The notes under the pieces were generated by a model, which was not told the DNA's origin, did no database searches, and saw nothing but the letters and a program-made list of their open reading frames with translations. A stretch of DNA of 41,978 nt from Pseudolabrys sp. GTDB lineage: Bacteria; Pseudomonadota; Alphaproteobacteria; Rhizobiales; Xanthobacteraceae. The stretch covers positions 1 through 41,978 of the forward strand of contig JAHBZF010000018.1 in the NCBI GenBank assembly GCA_019635575.1, given 5' to 3'. The stretch's first letter is position 1. Each line of letters opens with the position of its first letter. The position numbers were made by a program, and so were the translations under genes. Shown here in pieces: positions 25,772 through 33,073 of this stretch.

Positions 25772-26838
25772 CAGGCTTGCCCCTCGCTCTCGTCTTCCTC
25801 GATCTCTTCCTCGACGCCGGTGTGCGAGGTGAAGGATTGCCAGACCAGGATCGGAATCAGCGACGAGAAGACGATCACTTCCTTGAGCGCGCTATCCCAG
25901 AACGAGGCGAAGCTCTCGAAGATGCCGACCAGGATTGCACCGACCGCGGTCGCCGGATAGCTGACGAGGCCGCCGATGATCGCGCCGACAAAAGCCTTCA
26001 GGCCGATCAGGAAGCCGGAGTCGTAGTAAAGCGTGGCGATCGGGCCGATCAGAATGCCGGAAATGGCGGCGAGCAGCGAGGCGATCAGGAACGCCGTGGC
26101 GCCGGTGGTCGAAGGCAGGATGCCGACCAGCCGCGCGCCGACGCGGTTGACGGCGGTGGCGCGCAGCGCTTTGCCGATCAGCGTGCGCTCGAACACGAGA
26201 TAAAGAAGGAAGCTGAACAGCGCCGACGATACGACGATCAGGATGCTCTGGCCGGAAATGGTCAGCGCGCCGAGATCGAAGAAGGCGCGGGTCATCGGCT
26301 CGGTGCGGAAGCCTTCCGGACCGAAATACAGGAGCGCGAGCCCCGACATGGCAAAGTGTACGGCCACCGCGACAATCAGCAGCACCAGCACCGACGCATC
26401 GGCGAGCGGGCGGAACGCGATACGATAGAGCAGCGGTGAGATCGGCAGCACCACCGCGACGGTGAGCAGCGTGGCAAGCCACATCGGCAGCGCGTGCATC
26501 GACGCAAAATACACCACGGCCGCTGGCAGGATCGGCAATACGGCGTAGAACAGCAGCGCGCGCGGAATGCGGTGCGCGTCGCCCTGTCGGGCGAGGCTCA
26601 CGACCTCCATCACGGTGGCGATCGCGGCCAGAGTCAGCACCAGCCAGACGGTGCCGGGCATCTGCCCGAGCTGCAGCGCCGCGAGCGTCAGCGCCGCATA
26701 GCCGACCACGTCGCCGAACGGCACGAAGATGACGCGGGTGACGAGGAAGATCAGCACGATCCCCAGCGCGACCAGCACATAGATCGCACCGGTGGAGATG
26801 CCGTCCTGCACCAGCAGCAGGGCGATCTCCCACGTCAT
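25771..26838 (-). CDS. Branched-chain-type ABC transporter permease (LivH family)
   Basis: A 355-residue inner-membrane permease. It starts with the LivH pattern LVQDGISTGAIYVLVALGIV and has IGKALRATAVNRVGARLVGI as the EAA-like contact loop. It ends in a charged cytoplasmic tail (EEEIEEDESEGQA). It is longer than the usual 290-300 residues because of extra hydrophobic sequence between residues 60 and 120. Its ATG overlaps the stop of a 25-codon open frame (ATGA), and that small frame carries the ribosome site. Confidence 0.92.
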   Translation of the reverse strand: MTWEIALLLVQDGISTGAIYVLVALGIVLIFLVTRVIFVPFGDVVGYAALTLAALQLGQMPGTVWLVLTLAAIATVMEVVSLARQGDAHRIPRALLFYAVLPILPAAVVYFASMHALPMWLATLLTVAVVLPISPLLYRIAFRPLADASVLVLLIVAVAVHFAMSGLALLYFGPEGFRTEPMTRAFFDLGALTISGQSILIVVSSALFSFLLYLVFERTLIGKALRATAVNRVGARLVGILPSTTGATAFLIASLLAAISGILIGPIATLYYDSGFLIGLKAFVGAIIGGLVSYPATAVGAILVGIFESFASFWDSALKEVIVFSSLIPILVWQSFTSHTGVEEEIEEDESEGQA

Positions 26839-26912
26839 GCGCGGGGGACCGCCGTCTGGGAGCCGTGCGCTGTTTCACGCGCGGCATGATGGTGAAGTTG
26901 AAGCAAAGACAT
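26835..26912 (-). CDS. Possible 25-residue leader peptide coupled to livH
   Basis: ATG 26912 has GGAG six bases upstream, runs 25 codons and ends in a TGA that overlaps the livH start (ATGA). The peptide begins MSLLQLHHHAARETAHGS and has no known domain. livH itself has no clear ribosome site inside this frame, so translation of the small ORF would be needed to start livH. The Shine-Dalgarno overlaps the 3' arm of the hairpin at 26920-26953, so folding could gate the whole downstream operon. The coding claim is tentative; the geometry is seen directly. Confidence 0.45.
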   Translation of the reverse strand: MSLLQLHHHAARETAHGSQTAVPRA

Positions 26913-26919
26913 CGTGGTC

Positions 26920-26953
26920 TCCGCGGCTTCCTGGGTTCGAGCCGAGCCGCGGA
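26920..26953 (-). promoter_or_regulatory. Intercistronic hairpin after the receptor gene
   Basis: TCCGCGGCT and AGCCGCGGA form a perfect 9-bp stem with a 16-base loop, directly adjoining the receptor stop codon. No U-run follows. Such hairpins usually protect the receptor mRNA and lower expression of the membrane genes downstream. Its 3' arm also covers the ribosome site of the small ORF. Confidence 0.65.
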
Positions 26954-28102
26954 TTACTTCAACAGCTTCCACTTCCCGTCCTGCAACTGGACGAGCACAC
27001 GCGCGCGCTCGTCGACGCCGAACGGGCTGCCGGGCTTGAAGTTGTAGACGCCGTGGGTGCCGACCACTTCCTTGGTCGCCAGCATGGCGTCGCGGAAGGC
27101 TTCGCGGAACTGCGGCGTGCCGGGCTGCGCTTTTTCCAGGGCGCGCTTGGCCGCATCGGCGAACACCAGCCAGGCGTCGAACGAATAAGCCGAGAAGGCG
27201 TCGCCGGTCGGCGCGTTGTTGACCTTCTGATAGACGTCGCGGAATGCGAGCGAAATCTTCTTGGTCGGATTGTCGTCGGGCAACTGCTCGGCAACGATCA
27301 CAGGGCCGGTCGGCGCGATCACGCCGTTGACCGCCTTGCCGCCGACACGCACGAAGTCCGGATTGATCAACGCATGGGTGCCGTAAAGGCCGCCTTTGTA
27401 ACCGCGCTCGGCGAGCGCGAGATAGGGCAACGCACCGGGCGTACCCGAGCCGCCGGTGATGACGGCGTCCGGCCGCGCCGCGATGATCTTCAGGGTCTGG
27501 CCGGTGACGGAGGTGTCGGCGCGGGCGTAACGCTCGTTGGTGACGACCTCGATGTTCTTGCTCGGCGCGTTCTGCGTCAGCGCGCTGTAGACCAGATCGC
27601 CCCAGGAATCGCTGAAGCCGATATAAGCGGCGCGTTTCACCTTGTCCTGCGCCATGCGCTCGACCACGGCGGCGACCATCAGTGGCGGCGGCTGCGGAAT
27701 GGAAATCAGCCACTGGCCGTTCGGGCTCTGCGGCTGGGTCGCCGGCGTGAGCGAGATGATCGGTGTCTTGGTTTCGGCGGCGACGACGGCCATGGCGATG
27801 GTGCCGGGCACGCCGGACGTGCCCATCAGCACGTCGACCTTTTCTTCCTCCACCAGCTTGCGCGCGTTGCGCGTCGCGGCGGACGGATCAGAGGCGTCGT
27901 CGAGCCGGATCAGCTTGACCTTCACGTCGCCGATCTTGCTGGCATAGGCTTCGCCCGCGAGAATGCCCTTTTCATAAGGGATGCCGATCGAGGCGCCCGG
28001 CCCGCTCAGGGAGGTGACGAAACCGACGGTGATATCCGCGGCGGAGACGGCCGTGACCGACACGAGCACGGACGCGGCGGCAACGCACAGACGCGACAAC
28101 AT
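26954..28102 (-). CDS. Branched-chain-type ABC transporter substrate-binding protein (LivK family)
   Basis: A 382-residue periplasmic receptor. The signal peptide ends near residue 22 (VLVSVTAVSA-ADITVGF). The type I receptor pattern includes VGFVTSLSGPGASIGIPYEK, VKLIRLDDASDPSAATRNAR, KLVEEEKVDVLMGTSGVPGT and GDAFSAYSFDAWLVFADAAK. The start is fixed by GGGAGG seven bases before ATG 28102; an open frame extends to 28366 but crosses the promoter. It heads the eight-unit minus-strand operon. This receptor group (ABC_perm periplasmic, Liv-like) often binds aromatic acids in soil bacteria. Confidence 0.93.
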   Translation of the reverse strand: MLSRLCVAAASVLVSVTAVSAADITVGFVTSLSGPGASIGIPYEKGILAGEAYASKIGDVKVKLIRLDDASDPSAATRNARKLVEEEKVDVLMGTSGVPGTIAMAVVAAETKTPIISLTPATQPQSPNGQWLISIPQPPPLMVAAVVERMAQDKVKRAAYIGFSDSWGDLVYSALTQNAPSKNIEVVTNERYARADTSVTGQTLKIIAARPDAVITGGSGTPGALPYLALAERGYKGGLYGTHALINPDFVRVGGKAVNGVIAPTGPVIVAEQLPDDNPTKKISLAFRDVYQKVNNAPTGDAFSAYSFDAWLVFADAAKRALEKAQPGTPQFREAFRDAMLATKEVVGTHGVYNFKPGSPFGVDERARVLVQLQDGKWKLLK

Positions 28103-28140
28103 GATTGATCCTCCCAAACTGAGCCTCTGGACGAGCCCAG

Positions 28141-28170
28141 CAATTACTTTAACTTTAAAACTTCTGTCAG
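28141..28170 (-). promoter_or_regulatory. Promoter and diverged AT-rich motif of the Liv-type operon (site 2)
   Basis: On the minus strand CTGACA (28170-28165) and GTAATT (28147-28142) are 17 bp apart, a reasonable sigma-70 promoter 40 bp before the receptor start. The spacer holds a relative of the motif at 16142 and 28600. It keeps CAAT and TTTAAAA but has one extra base and several changes. A regulator binding here would overlap the promoter. Confidence 0.5.
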
Positions 28171-28348
28171 GGCTGGCAAGCGCCTTTGCAATTCGGCTCT
28201 TGACGGCCGCCCCCGCATCGAAAGACGCGCCGCACAGGTCCGCGTGGAAGGCGATATCGATTGCGCGACCTGCAAGATTTATTGCGTGAATGGCACGATC
28301 GATCGCCACGGAATTGTGACGGGTACCGTCGTGCCTCGCATCGTTGTG

Positions 28349-28387
28349 GCGCGTGACGCGCAACACGTCATCACGACAGCGCGTGAC
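28349..28387. promoter_or_regulatory. Paired 9-bp repeats in the divergent promoter region
   Basis: GCGCGTGAC occurs at 28349-28357 and 28379-28387, 30 bp apart. Between them TGACG-cgcaaca-CGTCA forms a dyad. It lies midway between the divergent operons at 28102 and 28626. It may be an activator site; no regulator is identified. The rest of the 523-bp gap holds no supported gene. Confidence 0.35.
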
Positions 28388-28599
28388 AAATAACGATGTG
28401 CCCGAGGTAAAATACGGCCGTGTCGCGATAACCCGCCCACCGGCCGGGCAATGGAATATCTCCGGTCACTGCGCGGGATAAGCCGCGCGGGGCGCAAGGC
28501 GGTCGCGATGCCCGGTCTCTCCGGTGGCGGAATACCGTGTTGCCATTCCCGGCGCCGCGCCGTCAGATCGTCGCCGGTGTGCGCCGGCATTGCGCCGGC

Positions 28600-28622
28600 C
28601 AATATTTTATATTTAAAATAAT
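28600..28622 (+). promoter_or_regulatory. AT-rich dyad at the start of the catabolic operon (site 3)
   Basis: The core ATTTTATATTTAAAAT (28604-28619) is a perfect 6-4-6 dyad, and the 23-bp block matches 16142-16164 at 21 positions. It ends three bases before the ATG at 28626, where a ribosome site would be expected. TTGCGC (28590-28595) and TAAAAT (28614-28619), 18 bp apart, could be the promoter, which would place transcription start at or near the ATG. Confidence 0.65.
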
Positions 28623-28625
28623 CCG

Positions 28626-29600
28626 ATGCCGCAGGATGGTCGTCTCGAACTGGTCGTTACGGATGTGGAAAGCGTCACCCCGCTGATCCGCACCATTCGG
28701 CTGGCGCGACCGCACCAGGAGCCATTGCCGTCCTGGGAACCGGGTGCGCATCTCAAGGTGCGCATCGGCGGCAACGATGAACGCTCCTATTCGCTGATCA
28801 ATGCGTCCGCCGATCCCGCGGCTTGCACCCACCCGAAAGCCTATCGGCTCGGTATCCGGCTCGAAACACCGAGCCAGGGCGGCTCGGTCTACATGCACGC
28901 CTTGAAAGCCGGCGACACCGTTTCGGTGACGCCGCCGAGCAACAATTTCCCGCTGGAGCCGACCGGCAAGCCGGTGGTGCTGGTGGCCGGCGGTATCGGC
29001 GTCACGCCGATCGTGTCGATGGCGGCGGCGCTGCAGGCGGCGGGTCATCCCTACCGGTTCTATTACGCCGGCCGTGCCCGCGACCAACTGGCATTCCTGC
29101 CGGAGATCGAGGCGCTCGCTGGCGGGAATCTCACCGTACACACCGACGACACCGCGCAGGCTTTCTTCGATCTCGCCGGGCTGATGGGGTCGCTCGCCGG
29201 CGACGAGCCGCTGTATTGCTGCGGGCCGCTGCCGATGATCGAAGCGGCGATCGCCACGGCGAAGACGCTCGGCTGGGCGTCGGGCCGGCTGCATTTCGAG
29301 ATTTTCACCGCGGCGGCGCCGCAAGCAGGCGATCAGGCGTTCGAGGTGGTGCTCAACAGCACCGGTGAAAGCTTCACCGTGCCTCCGGGAAAGTCCGTAC
29401 TCGACGTGCTGATCGAAGCGGGCAAGGATCCGCTTTATGATTGCAAGCGCGGCGATTGCGGGATCTGCCAGGTCGGCGTGATCGAGGGAACGCCAGACCA
29501 CCGCGACTTCATTCTGTCCGACAGCGAGAAGGCGTCGGGCAAGCTGATGCAGATTTGCGTGTCGCGCGCGAAGACGCCGCGTCTGGTGCTGGATTTGTAA
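28626..29600 (+). CDS. Oxygenase reductase with C-terminal [2Fe-2S] ferredoxin domain
   Basis: A 324-residue class IA (phthalate dioxygenase reductase-like) electron-transfer protein. The flavin domain has R53-S-Y-S56. The NAD domain has GGIGVTPIVSM (122-132) and CCGPLPMIEAA. The C-terminal plant-type ferredoxin carries Cys273, Cys278, Cys281 and Cys311 (C-x4-C-x2-C-x29-C). It passes electrons from NADH to the Rieske oxygenase encoded next. No Shine-Dalgarno precedes ATG 28626; an AT-rich dyad occupies that place, so the message may be leaderless or the operator may overlap the initiation region. It is first of eight same-strand genes with tight spacing. Confidence 0.93.
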   Translation: MPQDGRLELVVTDVESVTPLIRTIRLARPHQEPLPSWEPGAHLKVRIGGNDERSYSLINASADPAACTHPKAYRLGIRLETPSQGGSVYMHALKAGDTVSVTPPSNNFPLEPTGKPVVLVAGGIGVTPIVSMAAALQAAGHPYRFYYAGRARDQLAFLPEIEALAGGNLTVHTDDTAQAFFDLAGLMGSLAGDEPLYCCGPLPMIEAAIATAKTLGWASGRLHFEIFTAAAPQAGDQAFEVVLNSTGESFTVPPGKSVLDVLIEAGKDPLYDCKRGDCGICQVGVIEGTPDHRDFILSDSEKASGKLMQICVSRAKTPRLVLDL

Positions 29601-29617
29601 GACGACAGGAGGCAGTG

Positions 29618-30931
29618 ATGGACCGTTATCGTGGCAATGCGGATGCCGTCAAAGGTCTGGTCCGCGACACCGAGGTGCATCGCGACGTCTATATCGACGA
29701 CGAGGTGTTTCAACTCGAGATGGAGCACCTGTTCGCCAACACCTGGGTCTATGTCGGCCATGACAGTCAGGTGGCCAATCCGGGCGATTATTTCGGCACC
29801 ACCATCGGTGCGCAGCCGGTGCTGATGGTGCGTCACACCGACAAGACGGTGAAAGTTCTCTACAACCGCTGCCCGCACAAGGGTACGCGCATCACTACCG
29901 AGACCTGCGGAAATACAGGGAAGTTCTTCCGCTGCCCGTATCACGCCTGGAGTTTCCGCACCGACGGCTCGCTGCTCGCGATCCCGCTGAAGAAGGGTTA
30001 CGAGAACACTGGCTTCGAGGGGAGCCATGCCGCCAAGGGCATGACGCCGGTGAAGCATGTGCACAATTACCGCGGCTTCGTGTTCGCCAAGCTGAACGAC
30101 GGCGGGCCCGGCTTCGAGGAGTTCTTTGGCGACAGCCTGTCGAGCTTCGACAACATGGTCGATCGCTCGCCGGTCGGCAAACTCGAAGTCGCCGGCGGCG
30201 TGTTGCGCTACATGCACAACTGCAACTGGAAGATGCTGGTCGAGAACCAGACCGACACCTGCCATCCGATGGTGGCGCATGAATCGTCGGCAGGAACCGC
30301 GATCAGCGTGTTCGATAAGCAGCCGCCCGGCACCAAGAAGCCGATGGCGGTGGAGATCTACGCGCCGTTCATGGCGCCGTACGAGTTCTTCGAGAACATG
30401 GGCATCCGCGTCTGGCCGAACGGCCACGGCCATACCGGCGTGCATCACTCGATCCATTCCGACTATTCCGCCATTCCCGGCTATTTCGAGAAAATGGTCG
30501 CGGCCTATGGCGAAGAGCGCGCCAAGGCGATCCTCGGGGAGAACCGTCACAACACGGTCTATTTCCCCAATCTGATGATCAAAGGTCCGATCCAGCTCAT
30601 CCGTCTGTTCAAGCCGATCGCGGCCAACAAGACGCTGGTGGAATCCTGGACGTTCCGGCTGGTGGATGCGCCCGACATGCTCTTGGAGCGCACCTTGATG
30701 TACAACCGGCTGATCAATGCGCCGACCTCGGTGGTCGGCCACGACGATCTCGAAATGTACGAGCGCGCACAGGAAGGGCTGCACGTCGACGCCAATCAAT
30801 GGGTCAACGTGCAGCGGCTCTACGATGCGGCCGAGCCGCCGGACGCGACCGCGGAAACCAACGGCACGACGGAATGGCAGATGCGCAATCAGTTCCGGGC
30901 CTGGTCGAAATTCATGACCCTGTCGATGTGA
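29618..30931 (+). CDS. Rieske aromatic ring-hydroxylating dioxygenase, alpha subunit
   Basis: A 437-residue catalytic subunit. The Rieske cluster ligands are Cys85, His87, Cys106 and His109 (NRCPHKGT and FRCPYHAW). The mononuclear iron site is Asp213, His216 and His221 (NQTDTCHPMVAH). It inserts both oxygen atoms of O2 into an aromatic ring, or one for a hydroxylation or demethylation, using electrons from the preceding reductase. AGGAGG lies before ATG 29618; the open frame continues upstream to 29441 inside the reductase gene, but that part is not coding. Having a beta subunit next to it points to an alpha3beta3 enzyme of the benzoate/toluate/anthranilate kind. The substrate is not identifiable here. 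Confidence 0.95.
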   Translation: MDRYRGNADAVKGLVRDTEVHRDVYIDDEVFQLEMEHLFANTWVYVGHDSQVANPGDYFGTTIGAQPVLMVRHTDKTVKVLYNRCPHKGTRITTETCGNTGKFFRCPYHAWSFRTDGSLLAIPLKKGYENTGFEGSHAAKGMTPVKHVHNYRGFVFAKLNDGGPGFEEFFGDSLSSFDNMVDRSPVGKLEVAGGVLRYMHNCNWKMLVENQTDTCHPMVAHESSAGTAISVFDKQPPGTKKPMAVEIYAPFMAPYEFFENMGIRVWPNGHGHTGVHHSIHSDYSAIPGYFEKMVAAYGEERAKAILGENRHNTVYFPNLMIKGPIQLIRLFKPIAANKTLVESWTFRLVDAPDMLLERTLMYNRLINAPTSVVGHDDLEMYERAQEGLHVDANQWVNVQRLYDAAEPPDATAETNGTTEWQMRNQFRAWSKFMTLSM

Positions 30932-30941
30932 GGATGCGGCC

Positions 30942-31424
30942 GTGACAACGCCCAGCGACCAGCAATTGATCGAGTTCGTCCAGCGCGAAGCGCGGCTGAT
31001 CGATCAACACCGGTTCGAGGAATGGCTCGAACTGTTCACCGACGATGGCATGTACTGGATGCCGCTCGAATGGGGGCAGACCGACCCGAAGCTGACGACT
31101 TCGCTGATGTACGAGGACAAGCTGCTGCTGACGATCCGGGTCGAGCGGCTGAAGGGCAATCGCACCTTCTCGCAGAAACCGAAAAGCCGCTGTCACCATC
31201 TGCTGCAGACGTCGCAGATTGACCGGCGCGACGAGGCCAACAACGAATACGTCACCTGGACGCCGATGCACTATGTCGAGACGCGGTTCGACGAGCAACA
31301 GCTCTATGCCGCGTGGGTGACGCATACGCTGACGGTGAAGGACGGTGCGCTGCGCATCAAGCTCAAGCGCGTCGATCTGGTGAACTGCGACGCCGCGTTC
31401 GGCAATATCCAGCTCTTCATGTGA
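30942..31424 (+). CDS. Aromatic ring-hydroxylating dioxygenase, beta subunit
   Basis: A 160-residue small subunit with the cone-shaped NTF2-like fold. It has the family start (LIEFVQREARLIDQHRFEEW, LELFTDDGMYWMPLEW), the mid segment SRCHHLLQTSQI and the last strands LRIKLKRVDLVNCD ending NIQLFM. It is structural in the alpha3beta3 hexamer. GTG 30942 is the likely start, ten bases after the alpha-subunit stop. Its end overlaps the region where the ligase begins. Confidence 0.93.
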   Translation: MTTPSDQQLIEFVQREARLIDQHRFEEWLELFTDDGMYWMPLEWGQTDPKLTTSLMYEDKLLLTIRVERLKGNRTFSQKPKSRCHHLLQTSQIDRRDEANNEYVTWTPMHYVETRFDEQQLYAAWVTHTLTVKDGALRIKLKRVDLVNCDAAFGNIQLFM

Positions 31425-31429
31425 TCGGC

Positions 31430-33073
31430 ATGCAGCTTCCGGCCGACAGTCCGCAGAGCGTCTACGATCTGTTCAGCCGGCAGGCGGCGCGGGTGCCGCA
31501 GCGCGCGTTCCTGTGCGTGCTGCCGGAGACGGCACAGGCTTACGGCATCGCGGCCGGCGAAGTGACCTATGGCGAGGCGCACGCCACCGTCGAGCGGTTG
31601 CGCGCAGCCTATGCCGCAGCGGGCTATCGCGCCGGGCAGCGCGTGGCGATGCTGCTGGAAAACCGGCCGGCCTACTTCCTGCACTGGTTCGCGCTCAACG
31701 CGCTCGGTGTCTCGGTGGTGCCGCTCAATCCGGATATGCGCGCGGCCGAACTGGAATATGTGCTGGGCCATTCGGATGCCGTCGGCGTCGTGGCGATCCT
31801 TGCGCGGCATACCGGTTTGCGCGCGGCGGCGCAGGCGGTCGGTCGCGCGATCCCGGTGTTCGGCCCCGACGACGCGCCGCAGCCGCCATTCGTGGGCGAG
31901 GTGAGCGCGCCGGACACGGGCGGCGCCGCCGAATGTGCGCTGCTCTACACCTCCGGCACCACCGGCAAGCCGAAAGGCTGCGTGCTGCCGAATGAATATT
32001 TCCTCTATGCCGGTCACTGGTACGCGACGGCCGGCGGGCTGATCGTGTTTCTCGACGATGGCGAGCGCATGCTCACCCCGCTGCCGGTGTTCCACATGAA
32101 CGCCATGGCCTATTCGGCGATGGCGATGCTCGCGGTCGGCGGCTGCCTGATCCCGCTCGACCGCTTCCATCCGAAGACCTGGTGGCAAAGTGTGCGCGAC
32201 AGCCGCGCCAGCATCGTCCACTATCTCGGTGTGATGCCGCCGATGCTGATGAGCGCGCCGGAGAGCAAAGAAGATCGTTCGCACAATGTGCGGTTCGGTT
32301 TCGGCGCGGGTGTCGACCGGGCGCTGCATGCGCCGTTCGAGCAGCGCTTCGGCTTTCCGCTGATCGAGGCGTGGGCGATGACCGAAACCGGCGCGGGCGC
32401 GGTGGTGGTCGCGGCGCGCGAGCCGCGTCATGTGGGCACGAGTTGCTTCGGTCGGCCCGGGCCCGAACTCGAAACCCGCATCGTCGATGAAGCGGACGCC
32501 GACGTGCCGCGGGGCGAGCCGGGCGAACTGCTGGTGCGCCACGCGGGCGGTGCGCCGCGCTACGGTTTTTTCCGTCGCTATCTGAAAGACCCGGATGCCA
32601 CCGCGCAGGCGTGGGCGGGCGACTGGTTCCACACCGGCGACGTGGTGCGGCAGGACGCCGACGGCGCGATGCACTTCGTCGACCGGCGCAAGAACGTGAT
32701 CCGCCGCTCCGGCGAGAACATCTCCGCCGTCGAGGTGGAGAGCGTGCTGATGCAGCATCCGGCGGTGCGGCAGGTGGCCGTCGCGCCGGTGGCCGATCCG
32801 GTACGCGGCGACGAGGTGTTCGCCTGCATCGTTACCCATCAGCCGGCGGCGGACCGTGCGGCGCGCGAACGGGTGGCGGGGGAGATCGTCGCGTGGTGTC
32901 TGACGCGGCTCGCTTATTACAAGGCGCCGGGCTATGTCGGTTTCGTGCCGGAGATCGCTTTGACCTCGACCCAGAAGATCCAGCGCGGCAATTTGAAGGA
33001 CATGGTTGCCGGCCTTGTCGGCGGTGACGCCTGCGTCGATACGCGCGCGCTGAAACGGCGGACCGCAGCATGA
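31430..33073 (+). CDS. AMP-forming acyl-CoA ligase
   Basis: A 547-residue ANL-superfamily ligase. The phosphate loop YTSGTTGKPKG lies at residues 173-183. EAWAMTETGA, WFHTGDVVRQDADGAMHFVD, KNVIRRSGENISAVEVESVL and the A10 Lys region TSTQKIQRGNLK are all intact. I use ATG 31430; GTG 31421, which overlaps the previous stop, is an equal alternative. A longer open frame to 31313 overlaps the beta subunit and is rejected. It overlaps the thiolase-like gene by four bases. It probably makes a CoA ester of the oxidised aromatic acid or of a ring-fission product. Its relative at 21673 in the divergent operon may act on a different intermediate. Confidence 0.92.
   Translation: MQLPADSPQSVYDLFSRQAARVPQRAFLCVLPETAQAYGIAAGEVTYGEAHATVERLRAAYAAAGYRAGQRVAMLLENRPAYFLHWFALNALGVSVVPLNPDMRAAELEYVLGHSDAVGVVAILARHTGLRAAAQAVGRAIPVFGPDDAPQPPFVGEVSAPDTGGAAECALLYTSGTTGKPKGCVLPNEYFLYAGHWYATAGGLIVFLDDGERMLTPLPVFHMNAMAYSAMAMLAVGGCLIPLDRFHPKTWWQSVRDSRASIVHYLGVMPPMLMSAPESKEDRSHNVRFGFGAGVDRALHAPFEQRFGFPLIEAWAMTETGAGAVVVAAREPRHVGTSCFGRPGPELETRIVDEADADVPRGEPGELLVRHAGGAPRYGFFRRYLKDPDATAQAWAGDWFHTGDVVRQDADGAMHFVDRRKNVIRRSGENISAVEVESVLMQHPAVRQVAVAPVADPVRGDEVFACIVTHQPAADRAARERVAGEIVAWCLTRLAYYKAPGYVGFVPEIALTSTQKIQRGNLKDMVAGLVGGDACVDTRALKRRTAA

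Noticed and set aside
28103-28366. 88-codon extension of the Liv-type receptor
   Set aside because: It crosses a plausible promoter, and the true start at 28102 has GGGAGG and begins a normal signal peptide.
28279-28602. 107-codon minus-strand frame in the divergent promoter region
   Set aside because: Arg/Pro/His-rich translation without motifs, overlapping the promoter elements of both operons.
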